In this document: positions 20,941-31,062 of the stretch, piece after piece
How positions within the stretch are numbered: position 1 is the first letter of the stretch
How the letters are laid out: every line of letters begins with the position of its first letter
Origin: Lentinula raphanica
Taxonomy: Eukaryota > Basidiomycota > Agaricomycetes > Agaricales > Omphalotaceae
Direction: 5' to 3'
DNA: 64,000 bases
Assembly: GCA_027919835.1 (NCBI GenBank)
Contig: JANVFP010000013.1
Span: 806,001 to 870,000, forward strand
Notes under the pieces: model-generated
What the model saw: only the letters and a program-made list of their open reading frames with translations
What the model was told of the DNA's origin: nothing
The model's database searches: none
Program-made: the position numbers and the translations under genes

Positions 20941-23900
20941 CAGCTGTAGCTGTAAGAACTCCACGAAGTAGACTGAGAAGTCTCCATATATGCTTTGCAA
21001 AGTAACAGGAGTGGCTTTCCAGGCTTAAAAAACTCTTCCGGGCAGGCCAGTAGGGCTCCGGGGGGTACCCGGCTATTTATTATATTTATTAATATTTAAT
21101 AGTTCTTTTATTATTTAATAAATATATTATAATAAATTTACTTTGCAAAGCTGTGCTGCACTTCGCAAAGTGGCTATGTTTACGGCAATTATGAAATCAG
21201 GTAAATTAGGGTTACATCATTATGTCATCACCTTCCTGTTTTGGTTCTTGCCTTTTTGGATAAAAAATGTATAATATGACATCATTGATCTTCAAATGCT
21301 AAAAATCACAGGGAACCAAAAATAGCTGCAGTGATATCCTGGTTACCTCAGGCACATCAAAATTGCCTAAAAAGGAAATTTGTCTAAAAATAGAACTTGA
21401 TCTCATCAGGTAGCAAAAAATCAGAAAAAATCATTAAAAATACTCAAAAAATTCAGGGTTGCTTTGTTGGCCCTGAAAATGCAAAATAAAAAAAATACGC
21501 GACAAGTGTCAAAAATTTTATTACTTCAAATGATACCACAACCATCAGGCATTATGTATAGATGATCTATATGCTATTTTTAGCACACCTAGTGCCCTCA
21601 AACACTCAGATAGCCTAAATCATTCAATATATTTACTATACTCAATGTTTATTACACTTAACATAGTTAACAAGAAAAAACCTTGTAACAATAACATGTG
21701 TGTTATGCTTAATACATTTAACAATGAAGAAGCCTTGGAACAGTGTTCATGTATGTTATACTCAATACACTTAACACACTTAACAATGAAAAACCTTGAA
21801 ACAGTGTTCATGTGTGTTATACTTAACACACTTGACTCAATATACTGAATAATGAAAAGAAAACCCTGGAATGGTGCTCATGTGTATTATACTCAGTAAC
21901 ACACTTAATAATGAAAAAAACTCAGATCAGTGTTACTGCATGTTATACTCAACAGACTTCATCAATGAATATAACACACTTAACAATCAAAACCTCGGAG
22001 TAGTGTTCTCACTCATTATACTTTTACACTCAACACACTTCATCAGTAAGTATAACACACCTTTAATGGGACATTGTTATACTATAACACACTTAAAACA
22101 ACGAGTTTTGGGCGCTTATGGGCGCTTATTTGGTGTTTTTGAGTCGAAATTCATTAATACCACACTCAATAATTTTTGTGGTGGCTTTATATTGTGTCAG
22201 GATATTGTCTATATCATATTCCTCTAGTTACAATTCAGAGAACTCGAAAATTCAACTTGTGGAGGTAGCTATATTGCAATCTTTTGTGATATAACAGTGT
22301 TCAATTATATAAATGTCACTACATATGTCCATGTAATGCAAGTCTACTGATGCTGGGTCATTAGAAAAGCACTCCTATAGTCTACTGGCAGTGTCTGTAC
22401 ATGTTTCAGATAGCTATCATAGAGGTTGGACTGTGTGATATACATATACATGTTTCATGTACACCATAGATGTCTACACTTACATGTAACAATAGATATC
22501 ATATTCAATGACCCTCATTACAGATCTCTTAGCTGTATCATATACAGTTAGTATATAATATGTTGTAGGATGACTCTTTTCATGACCCAGTAGCAGTTTA
22601 ACTTCATAACATGGGTGTATGCATTGACATTTATATAACACACTGTTATATCACAAAAGATCATAGTATAGCTAGCCCCCCAGGTTGAATTTTCAAGTTC
22701 TCCGGATTGTATCTAGAGAATTATGATATAGACAACATCCTGACACAATATAGAGCCACGACAAAAATTATTGAGTGTGGTATTAATGAATTTCGACTCA
22801 AAAACACCAAATAAGCGCCCATAAGCGCCCAAAACTCGTTGTTTTAAGTGTGTTATAATTCTCTAGATACAATCCGGAGAACTTGAAAATTCAACCTGGG
22901 GGGCTAGCTATACTATGATCTTTTGTGATATAACAGTGTGTTATATAAATGTCAATGCATACACCCATGTTATGAAGTTAAACTGCTACTGGGTCATGAA
23001 AAGAGTCATCCTACAACATATTATATACTAACTGTATATGATACAGCTAAGAGATCTGTAATGAGGGTCATTGAATATGATATCTATTGTTACATGTAAG
23101 TGTAGACATCTATGGTGTACATGAAACATGTATATGTATATCACACAGTCCAACCTCTATGATAGCTATCTGAAACATGTACAGACACTGCCAGTAGACT
23201 ATAGGAGTGCTTTTCTAATGACCCAGCATCAGTAGACTTGCATTACATGGACATATGTAGTGACATTTATATAATTGAACACTGTTATATCACAAAAGAT
23301 TGCAATATAGCTACCTCCACAAGTTGAATTTTCGAGTTCTCTGAATTGTAACTAGAGGAATATGATATAGACAATATCCTGACACAATATAAAGCCACCA
23401 CAAAAATTATTGAGTGTGGTATTAATGAATTTCGACTCAAAAACACCAAATAAGCGCCCATAAGCGCCCAAAACTCGTTGTTTTAAGTGTGTTATAGTAT
23501 AACAATGTCCCATTAAAGGTGTGTTATACTTACTGATGAAGTGTGTTGAGTGTAAAAGTATAATGAGTGAGAACACTACTCCGAGGTTTTGATTGTTAAG
23601 TGTGTTATATTCATTGATGAAGTCTGTTGAGTATAACATGCAGTAACACTGATCTGAGTTTTTTTCATTATTAAGTGTGTTACTGAGTATAATACACATG
23701 AGCACCATTCCAGGGTTTTCTTTTCATTATTCAGTATATTGAGTCAAGTGTGTTAAGTATAACACACATGAACACTGTTTCAAGGTTTTTCATTGTTAAG
23801 TGTGTTAAGTGTATTGAGTATAACATACATGAACACTGTTCCAAGGCTTCTTCATTGTTAAATGTATTAAGCATAACACACATGTTATTGTTACAAGGTT

Positions 23901-24638
23901 TTTTCTTGTTAACTATGTTAAGTGTAATAAACATTGAGTATAGTAAATATATTGAATGATTTAGGCTATCTGAGTGTTTGAGGGCACTAGGTGTGCTAAA
24001 AATAGCATATAGATCATCTATACATAATGCCTGATGGTTGTGGTATCATTTGAAGTAATAAAATTTTTGACACTTGTCGCGTATTTTTTTTATTTTGCAT
24101 TTTCAGGGCCAACAAAGCAACCCTGAATTTTTTGAGTATTTTTAATGATTTTTTCTGATTTTTTGCTACCTGATGAGATCAAGTTCTATTTTTAGACAAA
24201 TTTCCTTTTTAGGCAATTTTGATGTGCCTGAGGTAACCAGGATATCACTGCAGCTATTTTTGGTTCCCTGTGATTTTTAGCATTTGAAGATCAATGATGT
24301 CATATTATACATTTTTTATCCAAAAAGGCAAGAACCAAAACAGGAAGGTGATGACATAATGATGTAACCCTAATTTACCTGATTTCATAATTGCCGTAAA
24401 CATAGCCACTTTGCGAAGTGCAGCACAGCTTTGCAAAGTAAATTTATTATAATATATTTATTAAATAATAAAAGAACTATTAAATATTAATAAATATAAT
24501 AAATAGCCGGGTACCCCCCGGAGCCCTACTGGCCTGCCCGGAAGAGTTTTTTAAGCCTGGAAAGCCACTCCTGTTACTTTGCAAAGCATATATGGAGACT
24601 TCTCAGTCTACTTCGTGAAGTTCTTACAGCTACAGCTG
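20941..24638. mobile_element. 3.7-kb near-perfect palindrome (giant foldback element) with 7-bp target duplication
   Basis: Arms of about 1.78 kb (20941-22725 and 22853-24638) are reverse complements; position x pairs with 45579 minus x at every point checked, without indels. The loop is 127 bp. The tips are CAGCTGTAGCTGTAAGAACT and its complement. GCTGGCT lies directly outside both tips (20934-20940, 24639-24645). Each arm carries CTTTGCAAAG-type motifs in the outer 250 bp, an AT-rich block, a GC-rich GTACCCGGC/GCCGGGTACC segment, and many degenerate units built on AACACACTTAACAATGAA (about 21640-22090 and mirror). No transposase or other recognisable protein is encoded. The mirrored 118-, 69- and 67-codon frames are repeat translations. 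CAG tips recall hAT elements, but those normally duplicate 8 bp. Confidence 0.88.
22726..22852. repeat. 127-bp loop of the palindrome, also present inside both arms
   Basis: The unpaired centre is itself a copy, with 3 mismatches in 127, of the reverse complement of 22086-22212 in the left arm, and so of 23367-23493 in the right arm. It contains two GCGCCCATAAGCGCCC-type repeats. The element thus holds three nearly identical copies, in a nested-hairpin arrangement. Confidence 0.8.
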
Positions 24639-24647
24639 GCTGGCTAA

Positions 24648-24710
24648 CCGATGTTCCTTGGGTGCACCGGCGACACGTTGTACATCCTGAGCTGACTCGG
24701 GAGGGATGCT
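24648..24710 (-). repeat. 63-bp direct repeat, copy right of the palindrome
   Basis: It is the partner of 20874-20936 with four mismatches, coding SAQDVQRVAGAPKEHR in the helicase relic. The divergence between the units shows that the tandem repeat is older than the insertion. It is not the insertion's target-site duplication. Confidence 0.8.
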
Positions 24711-26301
24711 CGGAATGAAGAGCTTGACTGTGCAGCCACTGCACGGACAAGGTACTCTCGGAGTAGAGGGAGGTGGCATGGAGGAGCTAGGACAGCGGCG
24801 AGGTTCGTCATTGTGAGGATCATCGTATGAGTTGTCGGCGATGTCGATCTTGCATCCAGAGATGTACCGTTCCGCCGAACCCTCGTCCATTCCTACATCG
24901 CTTCCAATGGCAGCCTTTATACTGAAGGTTGTATGCAAGGCTTCCTCGGCAGGTTTACGAGCGCGAGAGTCGAAGTGAATAACCCCTTCGTACCTGCTTT
25001 GCTCCCCTGCTTGCCGATATGGAGGCCCAACTTGAATACATCCAATCATTTGCAGGAGTTGATCGGCGTCCTTTGCATTTCCAAACACCACGATATCCTC
25101 GATATTGTCCATATCCACTTCAACCGCCAGAGCATTGGTTGCAATGATGATGTCGCAATCTCCGGACTGCATGAGCTTGCATGTTTTCTCGTTGTAAGCA
25201 TCAGACAGTAGGTTGTACTCCCGGATACGGTTCAGGATGGTCAGAGGGCTACCGCCTAATGCTTTGTCCGAGTAATACAGGGACTGGTGAACGCGATTTC
25301 CGAGATCGATAGAATCGCAAAAGATGATGGTCTTTCGATTCCGCTGAAGGATCCAATCAAGCTCGGGGAATTCGAAACACTTGATAGATGATGTGATCTC
25401 TTGGAATACAAGCTGAATGTCATGGCGTTGATTCGAACGCCGGATGAGGTGATCCTCTCCAGTCTTCAGTCCCAGAGACTTCTTCAACGCCGTACCACTG
25501 CGCATAGCGGCAATGAGCCCCATGAGAGCATCACGGTCCGGTAACCTGGAGGGCACTAGTCCAATCTGCTGGAAGGGCTTTCGAGTTGAAGTCGATCCCC
25601 AGGTCAACAGCAATGGCATCTCATCTACAGCAAGTGCATACAATCGCGCAAAAAAAGTCTTGTCCGCCAACGTTCTTGCAAATTCTTCGGATTTCAACTG
25701 CTCCGGAGACAGAAGGACGATCGATAGAGTGAGATCGGTGGTCAATTTGGACAGGTCAGCTAAGCTGTTTTCTCTAGCATGACCTTTAGTTTTGCTGTTG
25801 ATGATGAGGGCATTGAGGCCGATACTGGACAATCTCTTTCTCTAATGGTATTGGTGAGCTCAACTACAGTGATGCTGATTGGCCACTCACTAGCTGATAA
25901 TTTAGATAACTCGTCGGGCATATCGCCAACATTAGAGGATTTCTTGGAAACTTCGCGAGATTTTGGACCTCCGGGTACCTCTCGGGATGCGCGGTGAGTT
26001 CACGGACAACAAGGGCTGTATATGCGATATAGGCCGTCTTCCCGAGACTAGTTAGCGTTACCGCCACTGACTCTACTCCATCTAGCAGCTGCCCAATTCC
26101 ATCCAGCACGTAATCATGGGGCCGAGAGGGAGTGGCATAGAGCTGGACAATACGGGAGATCAAGGCACGGCCTTCTTGGCTTCCGAATGAAGATATTGTC
26201 GATGTATTAGCGTCCTGCGTGGAGGGCATTTCGTTGCTCATCAGAGCGATAACGCGAGTGTTCAATGTTCAACGTTCAACGCGCAAGAGGTAGTTCATCC
26301 G

Positions 26302-26317
26302 TAAATGACCGCAGATA
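26302..26317. repeat. 16-bp target-site duplication, left of LINE
   Basis: TAAATGACCGCAGATA here is repeated exactly at 36693-36708. It lies about 60 bp upstream of the helicase relic ATG and marks the 5' junction of the LINE. Confidence 0.9.
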
Positions 26318-26915
26318 CCCCTTGTACCAGAACCACCACCACGTGGTGTTCGGCGGCGAGCCTCTCAGTGGCCAAGGGGACTAGTAGCCACATAGTGGTG
26401 AAGCTAATACGCCGTGTGGATGCGTATGCATTCACGAAGCTCTACACAACTGTAGAGACGACCGTGGCCACCAGGTCGGGAGCTAGACACAGCTCTTCAA
26501 GGTAGTTACGATGACTTGTAACTACAACTAATCCGCCAAATATCGAAATTTGGCCCTCAGTGAGCTCGAGGCTCCAAGACTCAGGATTTCATACTTAGGG
26601 CTGAGCTCTATGGCATCAAGGTCAACTACGACTGCGAGTTCGGCGACGTCTTCTGCGACACCTAACGTGCCCCAGAGCCAGTGGCTCATGTTCCGAGATC
26701 ACCGGAAAAACGGGATGTCACTCAACCGGCCGGTCGACACGTTGCTGTTTCTTTCATTCATCTCCCTTTCACGAACGCGCCTTTCAGGACCATATTTGGG
26801 ACAAAGCACTTAACAGATGCACAGAGATGTCAGGCAGATGACATAGATCTATAGGTGGAGTATAAAAGCTGCCACCCTCCGAGACTATATCATAACCTCT
26901 GACACGCACCTCAGT

Positions 26916-27101
26916 ATGTCCCCGACTGAACCTCCCACTACCTCTGATAACCGACCTCGTCCAGACACAACCCCTGACGAGAGAGATAATAGACGAACTA
27001 GACGAGATAGATCAGAAGAGGATACAGTGCGAAGTTTCTTTAATCCACTCAGACTGATGCCTGACTATCGCATTGTGCTTAAAGGACGACCTCCGCCATA
27101 A
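26916..27101 (+). CDS. LINE ORF1 N-terminal frame, 61 codons, out of frame with the rest of ORF1
   Basis: It starts MSPTEPPTTSDNRPRPDTTP, is Pro/Thr/Arg/Asp-rich, and ends VLKGRPPP at TAA. It lies just after a TATAAAA box and overlaps the start of the main ORF1 frame, one frame away. This looks like the true ORF1 N-terminus cut off by a small indel in 27060-27105, or a separate leader peptide. Its disordered composition fits either. Confidence 0.45.
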   Translation: MSPTEPPTTSDNRPRPDTTPDERDNRRTRRDRSEEDTVRSFFNPLRLMPDYRIVLKGRPPP

Positions 27102-28506
27102 AAACGACTCAGGCCCAACTGAAGAACATATCGACGAACCCGACTCCAGAGAGAAACGTCCCTTGCCGAACCGTAGTAAACCAATGCCCGAGCCACTGCC
27201 GTCTGACCACGTACAAAATCCGACTCATGAGGAAGAGTACCCGTATGGCAAACTCACGAAAGCAAACTACGAGAACCTCGAACAGAAGCCCGCTGGCTTT
27301 GGCATCAACTTCACGAATCGAGCTTTCCCTCGCCCCTATATCCCCACTCCTCTCCTGCTGAAGAACATGAAGGACTTCCAGCGGGATCATATCGAGAAGG
27401 ACAGGGACAACATCCTGGGGCTAGTACCATATGGGGCAGGACCTCGCTGGGAGGCGAAATTCTACCCACGAGTTCTCGCCGCTATACGCGACTGGATTAC
27501 CCAGGTCGACTTCGAAGGGAAAGGGAAGTGTCAAGTCTCGAGAGCTGAAGCGCAGTCGAGTAAAGACAGAAGGGACTTTGGACATCCCTGGACCATAATC
27601 CTGTACGACATATCCCCCTCTTTCCGGGCATGGCTCTTGGACCTTGGAGTGGTCGCCCTAAGTGAGCCGGGTGCCACTTTCATGGTACACGCGTTTGACG
27701 AGAAGAATATGAGCTGGGTCCTCCTCAATTTCTCAGGCCCGGCGGTCGAGGAAGGCGAAGAGGAACGCATCGAAGCCTTGACGGCGATCAAGAAGAAGAT
27801 CTTCAAAGACCGAGGAGTGGAGAATGTGGTGCGAGACCTGGTCGCTACAAAGACTACAGAAAAGGAGTATCCGGACATCGCGAAGAAAAGCCACAAGCAG
27901 ATCGTATCGATGCTTACGTCCTCCTTCCGTCTCGTATATATCCCAAGCAATGATAAGGAGGGCCATCCACACCCGCGCTTCCAGCTACGAGGACGACCAA
28001 TCTCCACGAGCAAGGACATTCAGCGGAAGTGGGTTATGGCTTTGCGTGCCATTAAGTATAACGTGCGTTTCAAACCCCTGCATCCTGATAAAAGCGAGTT
28101 TGGCTGTGTCTGGTGCAAGGGCGAAGACCACCCAGGACATGCGTGTCCATATCCCGACTTCAACAGCGGCGGCACGGATGGAGACGAGGAGAAGTGGCTG
28201 GGGCCCACGCGTGATCAGATGAACAGCATCATGAAGAACCCGAGCGACTGGAAACAGAGCTCCCACAATCCTGGAGCGCAAGAAGGTTTCGCTGTAGTAG
28301 GCAGAGGACGAGGCTCTCCTCAGGGTAGCCGAGGAATGCCAAGAGGCTTCGGGGCACACCGAGGACGAGGTCGCGGAGGTTTCCGAGGACAGGGAACCTC
28401 TCCTTTCCGAGGTAGGGGAAGGGGTGGACCGATTCGTGGAATGCCCTATCCCTCACAGGCCTATTACGAGGTCAATGAAAATGAGGGAGTACCTGGATGG
28501 AACTAG
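27073..28506 (+). CDS. LINE ORF1, gag-like RNA-binding protein
   Basis: The open frame covers 27073-28506. Its first internal ATG is at 27184 (MPEPLPSDHVQNPTHEEEYP); there is no ATG upstream in this frame. Conserved Tad1-type ORF1 segments follow: GFGINFTNRAFPRPYIPTPL, PRWEAKFYPRVLAAIRDWI, and WTIILYDISPSFRAWLLDLG. A CCHC zinc knuckle, CVWCKGEDHPGHAC (C-X2-C-X4-H-X4-C), is followed by an Arg/Gly-rich tail with GRGRGGFRGQG and PFRGRGRGGPIRG repeats, suited to coating RNA. In LINEs ORF1 packages the element RNA. It ends 342 bp before ORF2, an unusually long gap. See the N-terminal frame at 26916 for a possible frameshift. Confidence 0.85.
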   Translation: MCLKDDLRHKNDSGPTEEHIDEPDSREKRPLPNRSKPMPEPLPSDHVQNPTHEEEYPYGKLTKANYENLEQKPAGFGINFTNRAFPRPYIPTPLLLKNMKDFQRDHIEKDRDNILGLVPYGAGPRWEAKFYPRVLAAIRDWITQVDFEGKGKCQVSRAEAQSSKDRRDFGHPWTIILYDISPSFRAWLLDLGVVALSEPGATFMVHAFDEKNMSWVLLNFSGPAVEEGEEERIEALTAIKKKIFKDRGVENVVRDLVATKTTEKEYPDIAKKSHKQIVSMLTSSFRLVYIPSNDKEGHPHPRFQLRGRPISTSKDIQRKWVMALRAIKYNVRFKPLHPDKSEFGCVWCKGEDHPGHACPYPDFNSGGTDGDEEKWLGPTRDQMNSIMKNPSDWKQSSHNPGAQEGFAVVGRGRGSPQGSRGMPRGFGAHRGRGRGGFRGQGTSPFRGRGRGGPIRGMPYPSQAYYEVNENEGVPGWN

Positions 28507-31062
28507 GACCCCATTGATGTCTGTAGCAACCATTATGCTGTATCACTGCCTATCGATGAATTGACGTATTTTACATGGAGTTTTAACTGAGAGGTGAACG
28601 CTATGGTGCACAAATGCACGAATAACACAAGGAATGAATAATGTGAGGTTAAACAGTCGGGAGGTATATGGGAAAGGAGTACACACCTCTCATGGCGCTG
28701 TTGAGTAGGTGCTGCAGAGATATATAAAAGGAATTATGCAGAAGGTAAGTTCTGGCAAAGGTGAGTTTTTCGGTCTTCTCTCTATAGGTCGTTACCGGTC
28801 TGGATTGGCTTTGGACAACCCCAACGTTTTCAACAACTATCTACCAACATGTCTATAAGTCAATCATACAGAGTGCCTCTCCTCGCACACCGCAGGGGCT
28901 TTTCCTCCCAGCTCCCTAACAGCTTGGAGGATCATACGCAACAGGGTCAGAACCAAGGAGTTAGGACTTGGATTCGCACGGCAGAACGGCAAGACGTACG
29001 AACTTTGGCTGGAGGAGGTCTGAACTTCTTCCCCGTCGGTTCGGTTTCCGATGATGGTCAAAGCCGTAGGACAGACGGTACGGTGGGAGGGGGTAGTCCT
29101 GAGCCACCGGGTCTGTATACTCAAGGCAGGGATGGTACTACACCTACCACCAACCTTCAACGCGCAGAAGGAGTTCAGGAGGAAAATCACTCCCCTCCGC
29201 GCATGTCGAGCAGCTCGACAAACCCTGGGAGCATATCCACTGGCAGGAATGCACCACACATGGGTATAAGACCAGATCATGAACACGAGATTAGTACTCA
29301 GACTGTACAAGCACCAGAGGACCGCGAAGGCTCCCAACTGGATGCAGCAAATTTGAATGATATCCAACAGCGCCAAATGAATAGAAGGCAGCGACGAGCA
29401 GTACAAAAAGGTCGAGCGACTAAGAAAGCCGCAGTCCAAGTAGGCTCACTAAACATGCGAGGTTATGGCAATCACAGGTTGACACATCCAGACAATAAAT
29501 GGAAGAGCATATGGTTTTTGATGAAAACGAGAAAACTTGGCATTCTTGCGCTACAAGAAACACATCTGACGGATGAACGAGTGCAGGAGATAAATGAACA
29601 CTATAACAAAAAACTGCATGTGTTCGCATCCCACAATCCTGACAACCCAACGGGGAAAGGAGGAGTAGCCATTGTGATAAACCGCAGGCAGATAGCACTT
29701 GAAGCTCCTAAAATACACCCCATAGTCCCAGGTCGTGCTATGCTGGTCCAGCTGGCAGTACATAAGGATGACCGACTTAACATCCTAGTAGTCTACGCCC
29801 CAAATGTCACAAGCAGCAATGGATCTGAGAATGCAGAATTCTGGAATAAGATAAAAACATATTATGAAGAGCGACGCACCTTGGCCAAGCCCGATATCCT
29901 GTTAGGTGACTGCAATATGGTAGAGGCGGGAATTATCGACCGGCTGCCAGCGCACGATGATCCGGAAGATGCCTGTGAGGCACTAGATGACCTCAAGATG
30001 AGCCTGCGCATTCGGGATGGGTGGCGAACAACCTTCCCAGATACAAAATCTTTCACATTCATGCAGTCAGCAACAGGAGTGCAATCAAGAATTGACCGAA
30101 TCTACTTGTCAGATGTTATGCTAGAAACAGCTCGTGAATGGAAAATCACTGAGTCGGGCATCCCTAATGCAGACCATAGCTTGATTTCTGTACAAATTAC
30201 AAGCGAAGAAGCTCCTTGGATAGGGAGAGGAAGATGGAGAATACCTGACTATGTCATAAAAGACAAAGATCTTCTGAAGTATGCCCGTCAGAAGGGTATA
30301 GAAGCAGAGCAAAAAATGACGGACCTGACTGAACGTTCCTCAACGCTCAATGCTCAACTCATATGGAGCACATTCAAAAACCAATTGGTCAACAAAGCGA
30401 AAGCTCGTGCCAAGCAAATAATGCCAGGCTTAACTCGAAAGATTAACGAGCATCAATTAGAACTTGAGCGAGTCCTTAATGATCAAGAAATGTCAGAACA
30501 GGAAAAGATGATGAAGTCAAGAGAAATCAAAACTGAAATCACACACCTAGAGCGAACATGCGTGCACAAAGCCCAGAGGGATAGCCGAGCACGTCATTAT
30601 ATAGAACGTGAGCTCCCAAGCCGGTACATGTCCCAGATAAGCAAAGACAAGAAGCCAAGAGATATGCTATATGCCCTCAGGAAACCGGAGGCACATGGGA
30701 ATAGTCACAATATACCAGGAAGTGTATATGAAAAGAACTCGAGTAAAATGGCAGAACTAGCAAAAGAATACCATAGCAGTCTGCAAGGTTTAGGAATCGA
30801 TAACAATAGGGAGGCAGAGCGTGAAGTTGCAATCAACGAAACGGTAGACCAGATTAAGACAGCAGTGGATCCGGAACAACAGGCACAGCTGTCAGAGGAG
30901 TGCAGTGCACTCAGAGTCCGAGAAGCACTGAAACTGACCAAGAACAACTCTGCACCTGGCCTCGACGGAGTCCCGTATGAGCTGTATAAGACAATTATCC
31001 GTCAATGTGATGACGATAGAAAGGCAGAGAAGGAGACCTTTGATATGCTAACCTTGATGGCT

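Larger units (their letters stand above)
20553..26241 (-). pseudogene. RecQ-like DNA helicase relic, split by a 3.7-kb palindromic insertion
   Basis: The ATG at 26241 opens MSNEMPSTQDANTSTISS. Exon 1 reaches CPTSYLNYQL and splices at about 25892/25841 to RKRLSSIGLNALIINSK, then runs open to EHRLAS at 24646. The frame resumes beyond the insert at 20940 (SIPSESAQDVRRVSGAPKKH) and ends EATEREQK at 20553. Without the insert and one 7-bp duplication the frame is continuous, at about 640 residues. It matches the multicopy RecQ-like helicases of mushrooms: LDGVESVAV, PELDWILQRNRKTIIFCDS, GDCDIIIATNALAVEVDM. The ATPase motifs are eroded: motif I is LTSLGKT, motif II VDEMP, motif III LIAAM, and motif VI MIGCIQVG lacks the arginines. 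It is therefore probably catalytically dead, and now also truncated. Confidence 0.75.

Noticed and set aside
21871..23708. Identical 118-codon frames in mirror positions, possible transposon protein
   Set aside because: They translate the degenerate AACACACTTAACAATGAA repeats, and the symmetry comes from the palindrome rather than from coding selection.
20874..24710. 63-bp direct repeats as a long target-site duplication or as proof of a chimera of two helicase paralogs
   Set aside because: The exact 7-bp GCTGGCT duplication lies inside them, and removing the insert restores an in-frame 69-bp tandem repeat. A pre-existing coding repeat is simpler.
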